From the NCBI GenBank assembly GCA_942493345.1, contig OW818695.1, forward strand, positions 2,604,001 through 2,668,000: a DNA stretch of 64,000 bases, given 5' to 3'. Under the pieces are notes generated by a model that saw nothing but the letters and a program-made list of their open reading frames with translations, was not told the DNA's origin and searched no databases. The DNA comes from GWE2-42-39 sp942493345. Its GTDB lineage: Bacteria; Bacteroidota; Bacteroidia; Bacteroidales; Prolixibacteraceae. Position numbers and translations under genes: made by a program. This document shows positions 51,527 to 61,253 of the stretch, in pieces (within the stretch, counting starts at the first letter, position 1; each line of letters opens with the position of its first letter).

Positions 51527-52154
51527 AAACATTCGAACGCTTATTTGGGACTGGAACGGCACTTTGCTCGACGATATTGATTTGTGTGTGGAAACAATCA
51601 ATGTGCTTTTGTCCAAACGGGAATTACCTTTGCTGAATTCCTATAAATACAAGGAAGTGTTCACTTTTCCTGTAAAAGATTATTATGCTGAAATAGGCTT
51701 CAATTTCGAAAAAGAACCGTTTGAAATACCGGCCGGAGAATATACCGACCAATACAATAGCGAAGTAATGAATTGTAGTTTGCATCGCGGCGCTGCCGAA
51801 ATACTCCGGCATTTTCAGTTGGCAGGTAAACAGCAAGTTATTTTGTCGGCAATGGAACAGCTGGCTTTGATGCGGACTCTGGAAAAAAATCAGATCGTTC
51901 ATTTTTTCGATGAAATTTCGGGTCTCGATAACCATTATGCACATTCGAAAATCGACAACGGCAAGGTGTTGATTGAAAAAATGAAACTCAATCCTGCCGA
52001 AACATGTTTAATTGGCGATACCATCCACGATTTTGAAGTGGCCCGTGAGTTGGGTTGCAGTTGCATTTTAATTGCCAACGGGCATCAGTCGGAAAAACGG
52101 TTGACAGAAACAGGTTGCACCATTTTAAATGACATTACCGAATTGTTGAATTGA
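51513..52154 (+). CDS. HAD-superfamily hydrolase (phosphoglycolate phosphatase-like)
   Basis: 213 residues from the ATG at 51513; upstream codons of the open frame overlap the acyltransferase and are not convincing. Motif I is IWDWNGTLLDD, with nucleophile D13 but Asn at position 15 instead of the usual general-acid Asp. Motif II is VILSAM, motif III near K150, and motif IV CLIGDTIHDFEVARELG. The C1-cap helices lie at about 16-90. The D-x-N variant recurs in several Bacteroidota HAD families. Substrate unknown. The gene is coupled to the acyltransferase. Confidence 0.85.
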   Translation: MAISENIRTLIWDWNGTLLDDIDLCVETINVLLSKRELPLLNSYKYKEVFTFPVKDYYAEIGFNFEKEPFEIPAGEYTDQYNSEVMNCSLHRGAAEILRHFQLAGKQQVILSAMEQLALMRTLEKNQIVHFFDEISGLDNHYAHSKIDNGKVLIEKMKLNPAETCLIGDTIHDFEVARELGCSCILIANGHQSEKRLTETGCTILNDITELLN

Positions 52155-52162
52155 TCTGTTCT

Positions 52163-52918
52163 TCAAACAATATCCTGTAATTCGTCCAGCTTTTCTACAA
52201 AAAATGTTTTATTCCGTTTTTGCCGGATAAAAGATCCGGTCATCGGAGTTTTCAGTTGCTTCCTGATTTCTTCCGGAACCGTGTTTTGCCCGTCGTTCGT
52301 GAACATCACCTGATCGATACCGAAATTCAGGGCGCCGACAATATCTACCTCCCAGTTATCGCCCACCATAATGCTGCACGCTTTTTTCGCATTGCACGAT
52401 TTCAGCGCGTATTCAAAAATTTCCCGTTCCGGTTTGGGCGATTGAATTACTTCCGAAATAAAAACTTTGGAAATAAACTGATTGAGGCCGCTGGTTTGTA
52501 ATTTCTTTTGCTGCACTTCCCGGAACCCGTTGGTGATGATGTGCATCTGGTAGCCTTTCGATTTCAGCCAGGCAAGAATTTCCGGAACATTGGGATAAAG
52601 GCCGGTTTGTTCTGCCATGAAATCCAGGTAGCAATCGTTCAATTCCTGACTGTCGTAATTGCGAACGTCAAAAGGTTCCATGCTCATCGAAAATCGCTGG
52701 CTGGTCAGTAACGATTTGCTGATTTTTCTTTCCCTGTATTCGTCCCAAAGCCGAGTGTTGATTGCTTCGTAAACCTTTACAAATTCGTCGAACGATGGCA
52801 ACTGTTCCAATAGATTGTACTTTTCGAGGGTCAGTTTCAGGGCTTTTCGCGAATTGGCTTCAAAGTCCCAGAGAGTATGGTCTAGGTCGAAAAAAATATG
52901 ATCGTATTTTCTAATCAT
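52163..52918 (-). CDS. yjjG: YjjG-family noncanonical pyrimidine nucleotidase
   Basis: 251 residues, HAD type with C1 cap. Motif I is IFFDLDHTLWDFEAN (D11, D13), motif II MHIITNGFREVQQ, motif III at SPKPEREIFEYAL, and motif IV SIMVGDNWEVDIVGALNFGI. The family dephosphorylates noncanonical pyrimidine nucleotides such as dUMP analogues, protecting DNA. It ends 8 bp from the convergent HAD gene. Confidence 0.88.
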   Translation of the reverse strand: MIRKYDHIFFDLDHTLWDFEANSRKALKLTLEKYNLLEQLPSFDEFVKVYEAINTRLWDEYRERKISKSLLTSQRFSMSMEPFDVRNYDSQELNDCYLDFMAEQTGLYPNVPEILAWLKSKGYQMHIITNGFREVQQKKLQTSGLNQFISKVFISEVIQSPKPEREIFEYALKSCNAKKACSIMVGDNWEVDIVGALNFGIDQVMFTNDGQNTVPEEIRKQLKTPMTGSFIRQKRNKTFFVEKLDELQDIV

Positions 52919-52989
52919 TCAAGTCCGTTGTCAAAATTGATACTGGATGTTGGTCACTGGACACTTGGTTGAGGATCGTAAATCAATGA

Positions 52990-53712
52990 TTAATCGTCAT
53001 CTTCACAATCATCGCGTAGGTTGGACTCTTCATTCTTACGCGTGTTTTTTCCTTCCACCACGATCACGATTTCACCTTTTACCTGTTTTTCCCCGAAATA
53101 TTCAATCAGCTCGGACAATGCGCCCCGTTTATTTTCTTCGTGCAACTTGCTTAGTTCGCGCGAAACCGATGCTTTCCGTTCGGCGCCCCAAAATTCGGCA
53201 AATTGCTGAAGGCATTTTACCAGACGAAAAGGCGATTCGTAAAAAATCATGGTTCGTGATTCGTCGGCCAACTCGGTAATGCGTTTTTGCCGTCCTTTTT
53301 TCTGCGGAAGAAAACCTTCGAACACAAATTTGTCGGTAGGAAAACCGGAGTTCACCAGTGCAGGGATCAATGCGGTGGCGCCGGGAAGGCATTCCACTTC
53401 AACATCTTTTTCAATGCAGGTGCGAACCAATAAAAAACCCGGGTCGCTGATGGCCGGCGTACCGGCATCCGAAATCAGCGCGATATTTTCGCCCGCCAAG
53501 ATGCGTTCGGCGATGGCTTCAACTGTTTTGTGTTCGTTGAATTTATGATGCGAGTGCATCTTGGTCTTAATTTCAAAATGCTGCATCAGTTTGGCCGAAG
53601 TACGTGTGTCTTCAGCCAAAATAAGCGATACTTCGTTTAAAATACGGATCGCCCTGATGGTCATGTCTTCCAGGTTTCCGATGGGGGTTGGTACAATGAA
53701 GAGCTTTCCCAT
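52990..53712 (-). CDS. rsmI: 16S rRNA (cytidine-1402-2'-O)-methyltransferase
   Basis: 240 residues from the ATG at 53710-53712 (MGKLFIVPTPIGNLEDMTIRAI). Tetrapyrrole-methylase fold. The signatures are the N-terminal VPTPIGNLED, ILAEDTRTSAKLMQHFEI, ALISDAGTPAISDPGFLL and MIFYESPFRLVKCLQQF. It 2'-O-methylates C1402 of 16S rRNA using SAM, tuning decoding. A basic C-terminal tail (KNTRKNEESNLRDDCEDDD) ends acidic. It follows the acidic protein gene by 8 bp on the same strand. Confidence 0.95.
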   Translation of the reverse strand: MGKLFIVPTPIGNLEDMTIRAIRILNEVSLILAEDTRTSAKLMQHFEIKTKMHSHHKFNEHKTVEAIAERILAGENIALISDAGTPAISDPGFLLVRTCIEKDVEVECLPGATALIPALVNSGFPTDKFVFEGFLPQKKGRQKRITELADESRTMIFYESPFRLVKCLQQFAEFWGAERKASVSRELSKLHEENKRGALSELIEYFGEKQVKGEIVIVVEGKNTRKNEESNLRDDCEDDD

Positions 53713-53719
53713 TTCTGGT

Positions 53720-54754
53720 TTATTTTGCAAAGCGGCGTTTAATCAAGTCTACGAATCTCAGACTGGTCTCTGTCTTTTTTATCCTGAAGTTTGAACTCAG
53801 GTAATCCACGGCATCCCGGATGTCTGCACATTCATCGAGCCGTTTGATTGCAGTAGAATACAACTGCGCATCGTTGTTGAAAATTTCGCGGATAAACAGG
53901 AACCGGTCGTTGATGCCAATGGCCGACTGAAGACTATTGATCGGGCCGTGGGCAAATTTTTGGTCAAGCGTATCTTCTTCGTTGTTTTTATTACCCATCA
54001 TGTCGTTCAGCGATTTTTCCATGTGAAAATTTTCTCCAACAGTCTTAGTCGCTGGCTGCAGATCATCATCATCTTCTTCTAATCCATCATCATCATCATC
54101 ATCATCTTCTTCTGAGTCGCTGTCTTCTTCCTGAATTTGGTCATCGTCTTCTTCCGAAATGTCATCATCGTCGAATTTGTTATCTATTTCTTCCAGGGAG
54201 TCATCTTCCGAATCATTATCGTTTTCCTCTTCCTCTTTCGAAATATCATCTTCTTCGGGGTTGAAATCGTTGTCTATTTCAAGGGTTTCGTCATTCTCTT
54301 TTTCTTCAGAAATATCGTCATCTTCTGTCGGTTCCTCGTCTTCCTCCGACGCGTCATCATTATTTTCTTCGAAGTCGTCATATTCGCCATCCGCCTCTTC
54401 GTCTAAAATCAGTATTGGGGCAGACACCTGTTGTGTAATTTCTTTTTCTTCAGGTTTTTGCTCTTCTTCCACAATTTCAAAAGTAGCATGTGCAATTGGC
54501 TCTTCTTCCGGCTCTTCAACCGGTTCTTGTTTCGGTAGAATTGGGGTTGCAACTTCTTTCATAACCGGCGGAGTGGTTCCGGCAATATATTTTTCCTTCA
54601 ATAGCTGAAGTTCCTGAACTACCAATGTTGCTTTTGATAAGGCAATATCGGTTTCGAGTTTTGTGACAGCGCCGTCTTTTACTATTTCTTCGGTAATTTC
54701 TTTCAGCTCCTCAATGTCTTTCAGGATGATATGGATCAGTTTTTCCTTGTTCAT
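53720..54754 (-). CDS. Acidic low-complexity protein of unknown function
   Basis: 344 residues from the ATG at 54752-54754 (MNKEKLIHIILKDIEELKEI). A short helical N-terminus (1-75) is followed by ~175 residues made almost entirely of E, D, S, N and I (for example EEDDDDDDDGLEEDDDDLQ), then a conserved-looking C-terminus (about 280-344: GINDRFLFIREIFNNDAQLY, SSNFRIKKTETSLRFVDLI). The acidic part is encoded in part by (CAT)n tracts (on the + strand, 54083-54105). It resembles Bacteroidota hypothetical proteins located near rsmI and tdk; no function is known. It may act as a cytoplasmic chaperone-like or nucleic-acid mimic protein, but that is only speculation. Confidence 0.75.
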   Translation of the reverse strand: MNKEKLIHIILKDIEELKEITEEIVKDGAVTKLETDIALSKATLVVQELQLLKEKYIAGTTPPVMKEVATPILPKQEPVEEPEEEPIAHATFEIVEEEQKPEEKEITQQVSAPILILDEEADGEYDDFEENNDDASEEDEEPTEDDDISEEKENDETLEIDNDFNPEEDDISKEEEENDNDSEDDSLEEIDNKFDDDDISEEDDDQIQEEDSDSEEDDDDDDDGLEEDDDDLQPATKTVGENFHMEKSLNDMMGNKNNEEDTLDQKFAHGPINSLQSAIGINDRFLFIREIFNNDAQLYSTAIKRLDECADIRDAVDYLSSNFRIKKTETSLRFVDLIKRRFAK

Positions 54755-54888
54755 TTTTTTTAAACAATTTACTGGTGATTTTATTGTTCTTTTTTCGGTG
54801 CAATGGTTAATTTTACCTTTGGGATTTTTCTCAAAGCGGAATCTCCCGGCATGTAAAAATACGAAAATCTTTAGCATCTGAACAGAGA

Positions 54889-55476
54889 ATGTTTATTGAA
54901 AGGGATACTCACAAACAAAAAAAGACTGGCGGCATTGAAGTTATTGCAGGATCAATGTTTTCAGGAAAAACGGAAGAACTGATTCGTCGGCTCCGTAGGG
55001 CAAAAATTGCAAAGTTGCGGGTCGAAATTTTTAAGCCCCGCATCGATGTACGCTACTCGGAGAGCGCTGTCGTTTCGCACGACGAGAATTCCATCATGAG
55101 TACCCCGGTTGAAAACTCGGCGAATATTTTATTGCTTACCGGCGATGTGGATGTGATCGGCATCGACGAGGCTCAGTTTTTCGATAATGGACTGATCGAT
55201 GTTTGCAACCGGTTGGCCGAAATGGGTATACGGGTGATTGTCGCCGGGCTTGACATGGATTTTAAAGGAAACCCGTTTGGCCCTATTCCCGGGCTGATGG
55301 CTATTGCCGATTATGTGACCAAAGTACATGCCATTTGCATGCGTTGCGGCAGTGTCGCTCAATTTTCGCATCGTCTTGGTGCGAACGAAAAGCTGGTGAT
55401 GTTGGGCGAAAAAAATGAATACGAACCACTTTGCCGCGATTGTTATATAAAAGTAAATTCTGATGCCCAAAAATAG
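54889..55476 (+). CDS. tdk: Thymidine kinase
   Basis: 195 residues, type II thymidine kinase. The P-loop GSMFSGKTEEL is at 21-31, the DNA/nucleoside-binding block VDVIGIDEAQFF about 84-95, VIVAGLDMDFKGNPFGP about 117-133, and the zinc site CMRCG ... CRDC about 150-187. It phosphorylates thymidine for salvage. Its 3' end overlaps the start of murF-alr by 14 bp, so it heads that operon. The start is divergent from the acidic protein gene. Confidence 0.95.
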   Translation: MFIERDTHKQKKTGGIEVIAGSMFSGKTEELIRRLRRAKIAKLRVEIFKPRIDVRYSESAVVSHDENSIMSTPVENSANILLLTGDVDVIGIDEAQFFDNGLIDVCNRLAEMGIRVIVAGLDMDFKGNPFGPIPGLMAIADYVTKVHAICMRCGSVAQFSHRLGANEKLVMLGEKNEYEPLCRDCYIKVNSDAQK

Positions 55477-57931
55477 CCAAACTCAGTTGTGCTCCGTTTT
55501 GAACGGAAAATTGAACAACGCTTCCGATGATTTAATTTCTCAGATTTCCATTGATAGCCGGACGATTACAGATCCTTCAGGAACCTGCTTTTTTGCATTG
55601 GTTGGCGACCGGAACGACGGACATAAATACATTCCTGATTTAATCCGGAAAGGAGTAAAAACATTCGTGGTTTCTTCTCTTTCCGAAGAACAAAAAAAAC
55701 TTCAGGATATTTGTTTTATTGTCGTTGATGATACCTTGAAAGCCTTGCAAAAACTGGCCCGGTGGAATCGTGAACAATATTGTTATCCGGTGGTAGGAAT
55801 TACCGGAAGCAACGGGAAAACCATTGTGAAAGAATGGTTGTACGAGTTATTGCACCTGCAGTTGGCGATTGTACGGAATCCGAAAAGTTATAATTCTCAA
55901 GTCGGAGTGCCTCTTTCGGTTTGGCTGATGGAGAAAAATTACGATCTGGCTATTTTCGAGGCAGGAATTTCGAAACCCGGGGAGATGCAAAACCTGGCTG
56001 AAATAATCCGCCCCACGGTGGGTATTTTCACAAACATAGGGGAAGCACACCAGGAAAACTTCAGCAATCTGGAAGAAAAAATAGATCAGAAACTGGATCT
56101 TTTTGAACCGGCAGATACTATTATTTATTGTCGCGACCAGCGTTTAGCAGCCGGCCGGATCGAAAAACGGTTTCAGCAGAAAAAACTAATTGGCTGGTCG
56201 TTTTCCGATTCTTCGGCGCCTGTGTATATTAAAGCAGAAAAGACGATTGACGGAACGGCTTTCGAGCTTTCGTTTCAGGATAAGAAATATGTCTGTTCGT
56301 TTCCCCTGGGCGATCCGGCTAGTATTGAAAATGTGGCTCATTGTCTTGTTTTTGCCGCATCGCAGGGCTTGCTTTCCGGTGAAGTTCTGGAATCGGTGAC
56401 CAATTTGAAACCGGTTGCCATGCGTTTGGAAATGAAAGAAGGCATCAACCAGTGCAAACTCATCAACGACTATTACAATTCGGACATCAATTCACTGGCC
56501 ATTGCATTGAATTTTCAGTCGCAACAAAATGTGCTTTCAGTAAAAAAGAAAAGCCTTGTATTGTCGGATATTCAACAGTCGGGGCAGCAATTGCAAAGTC
56601 TTTACCAAGAAGTCGACCATCTGCTGGTTGCCAACAAAATAGACCGTTTAATTGGCATTGGCACCGATATTTTGGCGCATAAAAATTGCTTTTCCACAGA
56701 AACGGAATTTTACGAAAGTACCGATGCCTTTCTCCAGAATTTTTCCGCTTCATCGTTTAAAGAAGAAATTATCTTGCTGAAAGGTGCGCGACAATTCCAT
56801 TTCGAACGTATTTCATCAGCACTCCAGAAAAAATATCACCAGACGGTGCTGGAGATCAACCTGAACCGGTTGATCGATAATCTCAATTATTACAAATCGC
56901 TACTTCGGCCCGAAACCAAAATTATGGTGATGGTGAAAGCTTTTTCGTATGGAAGCGGGACTTCCGAAATTGCGCGTGTTTTACAGTTTCAGCAGGTCGA
57001 TTATCTGGCGGTGGCGGTGGCCGACGAAGGCATCGAACTGCGTCGGGCCGGCATCGGGGTGCCGATTGTGGTGATGAATCCCGAAGAACACAGTTTTGAA
57101 AGCATGATCGAGTTCCAGCTCGAACCCAATATATACTCGCTCGACTTGTGCCGGCGTTTCGCAGCGGCTGTTGCACGAAGCGCGGTGAGCAACTACCCGG
57201 TTCATATTAAACTGGAAACCGGGATGAACCGTCTTGGTTTTTCGTCGGAAACAGATATTCGCGAGCTTGCCCAGATGCTTTCCGTGAGCAAGCAACTTCG
57301 GGTTGCTTCTATTTTTTCTCATTTGGCTGGTTCTGATGAAGAAAAACACGATGTGTTCACCCATTCACAAATTGAACAATTTCAGAAACGGGCTTCTCTG
57401 ATTGCTGAACAGTTGGACTACAGTGTATTGCGCCATTTGCTGAACTCGGCAGGAATTGAGCGCTTTGCCAATTCCCAGTTTGAAATGGTGCGGCTGGGTA
57501 TCGGGTTGTACGGGGTGAGCGCCGTTCAGAATAAAAATATTCAGGGAATTAGTTGTTTGAAAACAACGGTTTCGCAGGTGAAGAAAGTTCCGGCAGGCGA
57601 GACGGTTGGTTACGGGCGTAGAGGAAAAGCAGAGTACGATTCGGAAATAGCCGTACTCCCGATCGGATATGCCGATGGTTACGACCGGCGCCTCAGTAAC
57701 GGGGTTGGCCGTGTATTTGTGCGCGGGCAATTTGCCCCGGTAATCGGCACTATTTGCATGGATATGTGCATGGTGGATGTTACCGGCATGAATGTACAGG
57801 AAGGCGACGAGGTGGAAATTATTGGCGACCACGTAAAACTTACCGACGTTGCCCGGTGGATGGGAACCATTCCGTACGAAGTACTGACCAGCATTTCGCA
57901 GCGGGTAAAACGGGTGTATCTTCAGGAATAA
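55463..57931 (+). CDS. murF-alr: Bifunctional UDP-MurNAc-tripeptide:D-Ala-D-Ala ligase / alanine racemase
   Basis: 822 residues, a fusion well known in Bacteroidota. The MurF half (1-~445) has the P-loop GITGSNGKTIVKEW (112-125), the carbamylated-lysine region SYNSQVGVPLSVW, and the ligase segments FEAGISKPGEM and FTNIGEAHQENF. The Alr half starts near 455 (VLEINLNRLIDNLNYYK) with the PLP lysine in MVMVKAFSYGSG at K492, KLETGMNRLGF and YGVSA..., ending with ICMDMCMVDVTGM and ISQRVKRVYLQE. The fusion couples D-Ala supply to peptidoglycan precursor synthesis in the cytoplasm. Confidence 0.97.
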   Translation: MPKNSQTQLCSVLNGKLNNASDDLISQISIDSRTITDPSGTCFFALVGDRNDGHKYIPDLIRKGVKTFVVSSLSEEQKKLQDICFIVVDDTLKALQKLARWNREQYCYPVVGITGSNGKTIVKEWLYELLHLQLAIVRNPKSYNSQVGVPLSVWLMEKNYDLAIFEAGISKPGEMQNLAEIIRPTVGIFTNIGEAHQENFSNLEEKIDQKLDLFEPADTIIYCRDQRLAAGRIEKRFQQKKLIGWSFSDSSAPVYIKAEKTIDGTAFELSFQDKKYVCSFPLGDPASIENVAHCLVFAASQGLLSGEVLESVTNLKPVAMRLEMKEGINQCKLINDYYNSDINSLAIALNFQSQQNVLSVKKKSLVLSDIQQSGQQLQSLYQEVDHLLVANKIDRLIGIGTDILAHKNCFSTETEFYESTDAFLQNFSASSFKEEIILLKGARQFHFERISSALQKKYHQTVLEINLNRLIDNLNYYKSLLRPETKIMVMVKAFSYGSGTSEIARVLQFQQVDYLAVAVADEGIELRRAGIGVPIVVMNPEEHSFESMIEFQLEPNIYSLDLCRRFAAAVARSAVSNYPVHIKLETGMNRLGFSSETDIRELAQMLSVSKQLRVASIFSHLAGSDEEKHDVFTHSQIEQFQKRASLIAEQLDYSVLRHLLNSAGIERFANSQFEMVRLGIGLYGVSAVQNKNIQGISCLKTTVSQVKKVPAGETVGYGRRGKAEYDSEIAVLPIGYADGYDRRLSNGVGRVFVRGQFAPVIGTICMDMCMVDVTGMNVQEGDEVEIIGDHVKLTDVARWMGTIPYEVLTSISQRVKRVYLQE

Positions 57932-58062
57932 AAGTTTTTCAATCTCCAGGTGATGAATTTTAATGACGGAAATATAAATTAGTGTTTCCCTTAAAGTTTT
58001 TTTAGTTGATTTTGCTATCTTTATGTCAATCAACTCGACCAATAAACTATTAGAAAAAATCA

Positions 58063-60303
58063 ATGGTCTTCCGAAATTCAGGATGTTTAATTCTTTTTTG
58101 TTTGTTCTTTCTGCAAACTGTTTTTGTGTGGGCAGGCCAATCTTCTGATAAGAAAAAAATCTTTTACCTGAATTCGTACGAAATCACTTTCCAAACCTAC
58201 GAAAGTTCACAAAGAGCGATCAATGAATCTTTCTCCCCTTCAAAATATATTATTGACACCGATTTTATGGATTCGAAGCGGTTCTATAAAGAGGCAATGT
58301 ACGACAATTTGAAGGAGCGGTTAAGAATAAAGATGAAGGAACGAGGAAAGTATGATATGGTATTGGCCAGCGACGACGATGCACTGAATTTTGTAATAGA
58401 CAATTACCAGGAATTTTTCGCAAATACGCCTGTTGTTTTTTGGGGATTTGATGATTATAAAAAAATAGCACAATTGGACAGCACCCATTATGTTACCGGA
58501 GTAATGGAAACGGTGCCGGTAAAGGGAAATATTGAGTTGATAAAAAGAATACAACCGAAGGTAAAGGAAATAATAGCATTTACTGATAATACAAGTACCG
58601 GGATAACTGATTTCAAAATCTTTGAATCGCTCAAAAAAGAATACAATGATATTCGTCTTTCCGAAATATACACCAATAATTTCACGTTGCCTGAATTGCA
58701 GGATACGGTCAGTAAAACGAGAGGCGACCAGGTAATCCTGAAAATCTCATCGTATAGGTTGAAAGATGAGACGCTTAATCATTATGAACAAATCGAACTG
58801 ATTTATAACGATTCCCCGGTGCCTGTTTACTGTTTGGGTACAGTTGAGGCAGTGTCCGGTTTTTTGGGAGGCTGCCTTGCCGATTATCACGAACAGGCTG
58901 TACTTGCCTGCCAAAAAGCAAAAGATATTTTAAATGGCGCCGATATTTCCAAGATGAAGGTGGTTTATAACCTTCCCGGTAAAAACATGGTCAATTATCA
59001 GGCCCTGCTGAAGTATCATTTGCCGGTCAATTCTTTGCCCAAGGATATTATCCTGCTTGGCGCTCCATCGAAAAGGCTAAATATTCGGAAAGATATTTTT
59101 TCCATCATCGTTTTTTCGTTTATCATTGCATTGATCCTGTTGGGCATCAATGCCCGATTGGCCTGGTTAAAGCGGAAGCTGGCAAGCAGACTCCGGATTT
59201 CGCAACAAAATTATGAAATTCTGTTTCGTGAAGGCCCTTCAATCAATCTGCTGATTGACCCGGTAACCGGAAGAATTGACGATGCCAATAACGCCGCCCT
59301 GAATTTTTACGGATACACGATTGATGAAATAAAAATGTTGAATATCGATGATGTTAGTGCGCTACCGATTGCCGACACGAAGGGCAAAATACATCAGGCA
59401 CAAAAGGGTTTTACCCGGAATTATCTGTCAAAACACCAGCAGAAGGATGGGGAGCAACGAGATGTTGAGGTTTTTATCGACCAGTTGAATTTGCATAACC
59501 AATCGTATTTGTATGCGAATGTGATTGATATTACCAGTCGGCTAGAGGCCGAACGGGAAATGGTTGAGGCCCGGCAAAAAGCGGAAGAAAGCGACCGGTT
59601 GAAATCAGCTTTTTTGGCCAACATGAGCCATGAGATACGAACGCCGATGAATAGCATCCTGGGTTTTTCCGATTTGTTGATCAGCAACGAAGTTTATTTT
59701 GAAAAAAAAGATGAATACCTGCGGCTGATCTATGCCAATGGAAAACATTTACTGTCCATCATCAGCGATGTCCTTGATATTTCGAGGATTGAAGCCAATC
59801 AGTTGACTATTAATAAAAGAGAAACCAAGATCAATGTGATGCTTGATGAACTTTACATGGAATTTAGTGAACGGCTTATCAGGGAAAAACTGAATTTCAT
59901 CCTTGAGATGGAAAAAGGCTTTGAAAAACCTAATTTTGAAATTACTACCGATGGGGTGAGGCTGAAGCAAATCATGATCAACCTGATTGGAAATTCCTTC
60001 AAATTTACGGAAAATGGATTTGTGAAATTTGGGTACAAAGTTCGGGACGACGGGATGTTACAATTTTTTGTGAAAGATTCGGGAATTGGTATTCCGAAGG
60101 ATAAACACGATCTTATATTTTCGGTTTTCCAGCGGCTCGACGATGCGTACACGAAAAATTATTCCGGCGCAGGACTGGGCTTATCGATTACCAGATCGCT
60201 GGTCGAAAAATTAGGCGGCCATATCTGGTTAATGTCCGATATCGGGCAAGGGGCATGTTTTTATTTTACGATTCCCGGGGCAGAAGAAAAATTGAAACTA
60301 TAG
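58063..60303 (+). CDS. Sensor histidine kinase with periplasmic ABC-type substrate-binding domain and PAS
   Basis: 746 residues. A signal segment (about 8-24) is followed by a ~310-residue extracellular domain of the ABC-substrate-binding type (IFYLNSYEITFQTYESSQRAI, VFWGFDDYKKIAQLDSTHYV, PVYCLGTVEAVSGFLGG) and a membrane helix at about 346-364. A PAS domain (about 385-490, ILFREGPSINLLIDPVTGRI) comes next. The HisKA H-box is AFLANMSHEIRTPMNSILGFSDLL (about 517-540), and the ATPase domain has MINLIGNSFKFTENGFVKF, KDSGIGIPKD and GAGLGLSITRSLVEKLGG. No receiver domain or response regulator is adjacent, so its partner is unknown. It ends 5 bp from the convergent glycosyltransferase. Confidence 0.9.
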   Translation: MVFRNSGCLILFCLFFLQTVFVWAGQSSDKKKIFYLNSYEITFQTYESSQRAINESFSPSKYIIDTDFMDSKRFYKEAMYDNLKERLRIKMKERGKYDMVLASDDDALNFVIDNYQEFFANTPVVFWGFDDYKKIAQLDSTHYVTGVMETVPVKGNIELIKRIQPKVKEIIAFTDNTSTGITDFKIFESLKKEYNDIRLSEIYTNNFTLPELQDTVSKTRGDQVILKISSYRLKDETLNHYEQIELIYNDSPVPVYCLGTVEAVSGFLGGCLADYHEQAVLACQKAKDILNGADISKMKVVYNLPGKNMVNYQALLKYHLPVNSLPKDIILLGAPSKRLNIRKDIFSIIVFSFIIALILLGINARLAWLKRKLASRLRISQQNYEILFREGPSINLLIDPVTGRIDDANNAALNFYGYTIDEIKMLNIDDVSALPIADTKGKIHQAQKGFTRNYLSKHQQKDGEQRDVEVFIDQLNLHNQSYLYANVIDITSRLEAEREMVEARQKAEESDRLKSAFLANMSHEIRTPMNSILGFSDLLISNEVYFEKKDEYLRLIYANGKHLLSIISDVLDISRIEANQLTINKRETKINVMLDELYMEFSERLIREKLNFILEMEKGFEKPNFEITTDGVRLKQIMINLIGNSFKFTENGFVKFGYKVRDDGMLQFFVKDSGIGIPKDKHDLIFSVFQRLDDAYTKNYSGAGLGLSITRSLVEKLGGHIWLMSDIGQGACFYFTIPGAEEKLKL

Positions 60304-60308
60304 GCAAA

Positions 60309-61253
60309 TTAAACCTGTTTCGTTTTTTCAATTCGACGAACGGTATATGTTTTTTTATGCTGTGATTCGAAATAAGTCCTCATTTGTAATTCGGCAACAA
60401 TACCAATCGTTATAAATTGTATTCCTCCTAAAACGAGCAGCACTCCAAGTATGAGCATGGGTTTGCCCCATAAATCGGTACCCATGAATTTCAGTACCAG
60501 CATATAAATATTGATCAGCACACCCAGTCCAAAGGTGATAATTCCTAACCCGCCAAACAGGTGCATGGGGCGTTGCAGGTATTTTTTCAGAAACAACATC
60601 ATTAACAGGTCGCTCATTACACGGGTGGTGCGGCTCAGGTTGTATTTCGATTTTCCAAATTCGCGGGCGCGGTGGTTTACATCCACCTGGGTAATGCGGA
60701 CATTTCCTTCCAAAGCCAGTAAAACCGGGATGAAACGGTGTAATTCGCCATAAATAGTAATACTTTTTGCCGCTTCTTTGGAAAAAACTTTCAGGGTGCA
60801 GCCGAGGTCTTTCATTTTCATACCGGTCGATTCGCGAATGATGTAATTGGCAATTTTGCTCGGAATTTTTCGTAGAAACGCCCCGTCGCGACGGTTGGCA
60901 CGAACACCGGCCACCAAATCCCAGTTGCCTTCTACGGCCATTTTCAACATCATCGGGATGTCGGCCGGGTCGTTCTGGAGGTCTCCGTCAAGTAAAACAA
61001 TGTGTTCGCCTTCGGCCAGGTCAATTCCGGCTTGCAAAGCAGAACTTTGCCCGTAATTTTTTTTCAGTTCAAGCAATACAAAATGTTCGTTTCTGATGGC
61101 CAGTATTTCTTCCCGGGTTTTGTCAGTCGAACCATCGTCCACGAAAATGGCTTCGTAATCGTATCCGGCCAACGCGTTGATGATCTGTTCGCTCAGCGGG
61201 CGGATATTGAGTTCTTCATTGTATACACAAATAACCAAACTTAACTGTTTCAT
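60309..61253 (-). CDS. Family 2 glycosyltransferase (ArnC/DPM-like)
   Basis: 314 residues. The GT2 fold opens with LSLVICVYNEELNIRPLSEQI; DDGSTDKTREEI (about 40-51) and LLDGDLQNDPADIPMM (about 92-107) carry the nucleotide and metal aspartates, followed by GDLQ/RVNRRDG-type loops. Two C-terminal membrane helices (about 237-260, 272-292) match ArnC/GtrB-type enzymes. These transfer a sugar to undecaprenyl or dolichyl phosphate on the inner membrane. Together with the GT39 and PAP2 genes it suggests lipid A or surface-glycan modification. Confidence 0.9.
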   Translation of the reverse strand: MKQLSLVICVYNEELNIRPLSEQIINALAGYDYEAIFVDDGSTDKTREEILAIRNEHFVLLELKKNYGQSSALQAGIDLAEGEHIVLLDGDLQNDPADIPMMLKMAVEGNWDLVAGVRANRRDGAFLRKIPSKIANYIIRESTGMKMKDLGCTLKVFSKEAAKSITIYGELHRFIPVLLALEGNVRITQVDVNHRAREFGKSKYNLSRTTRVMSDLLMMLFLKKYLQRPMHLFGGLGIITFGLGVLINIYMLVLKFMGTDLWGKPMLILGVLLVLGGIQFITIGIVAELQMRTYFESQHKKTYTVRRIEKTKQV

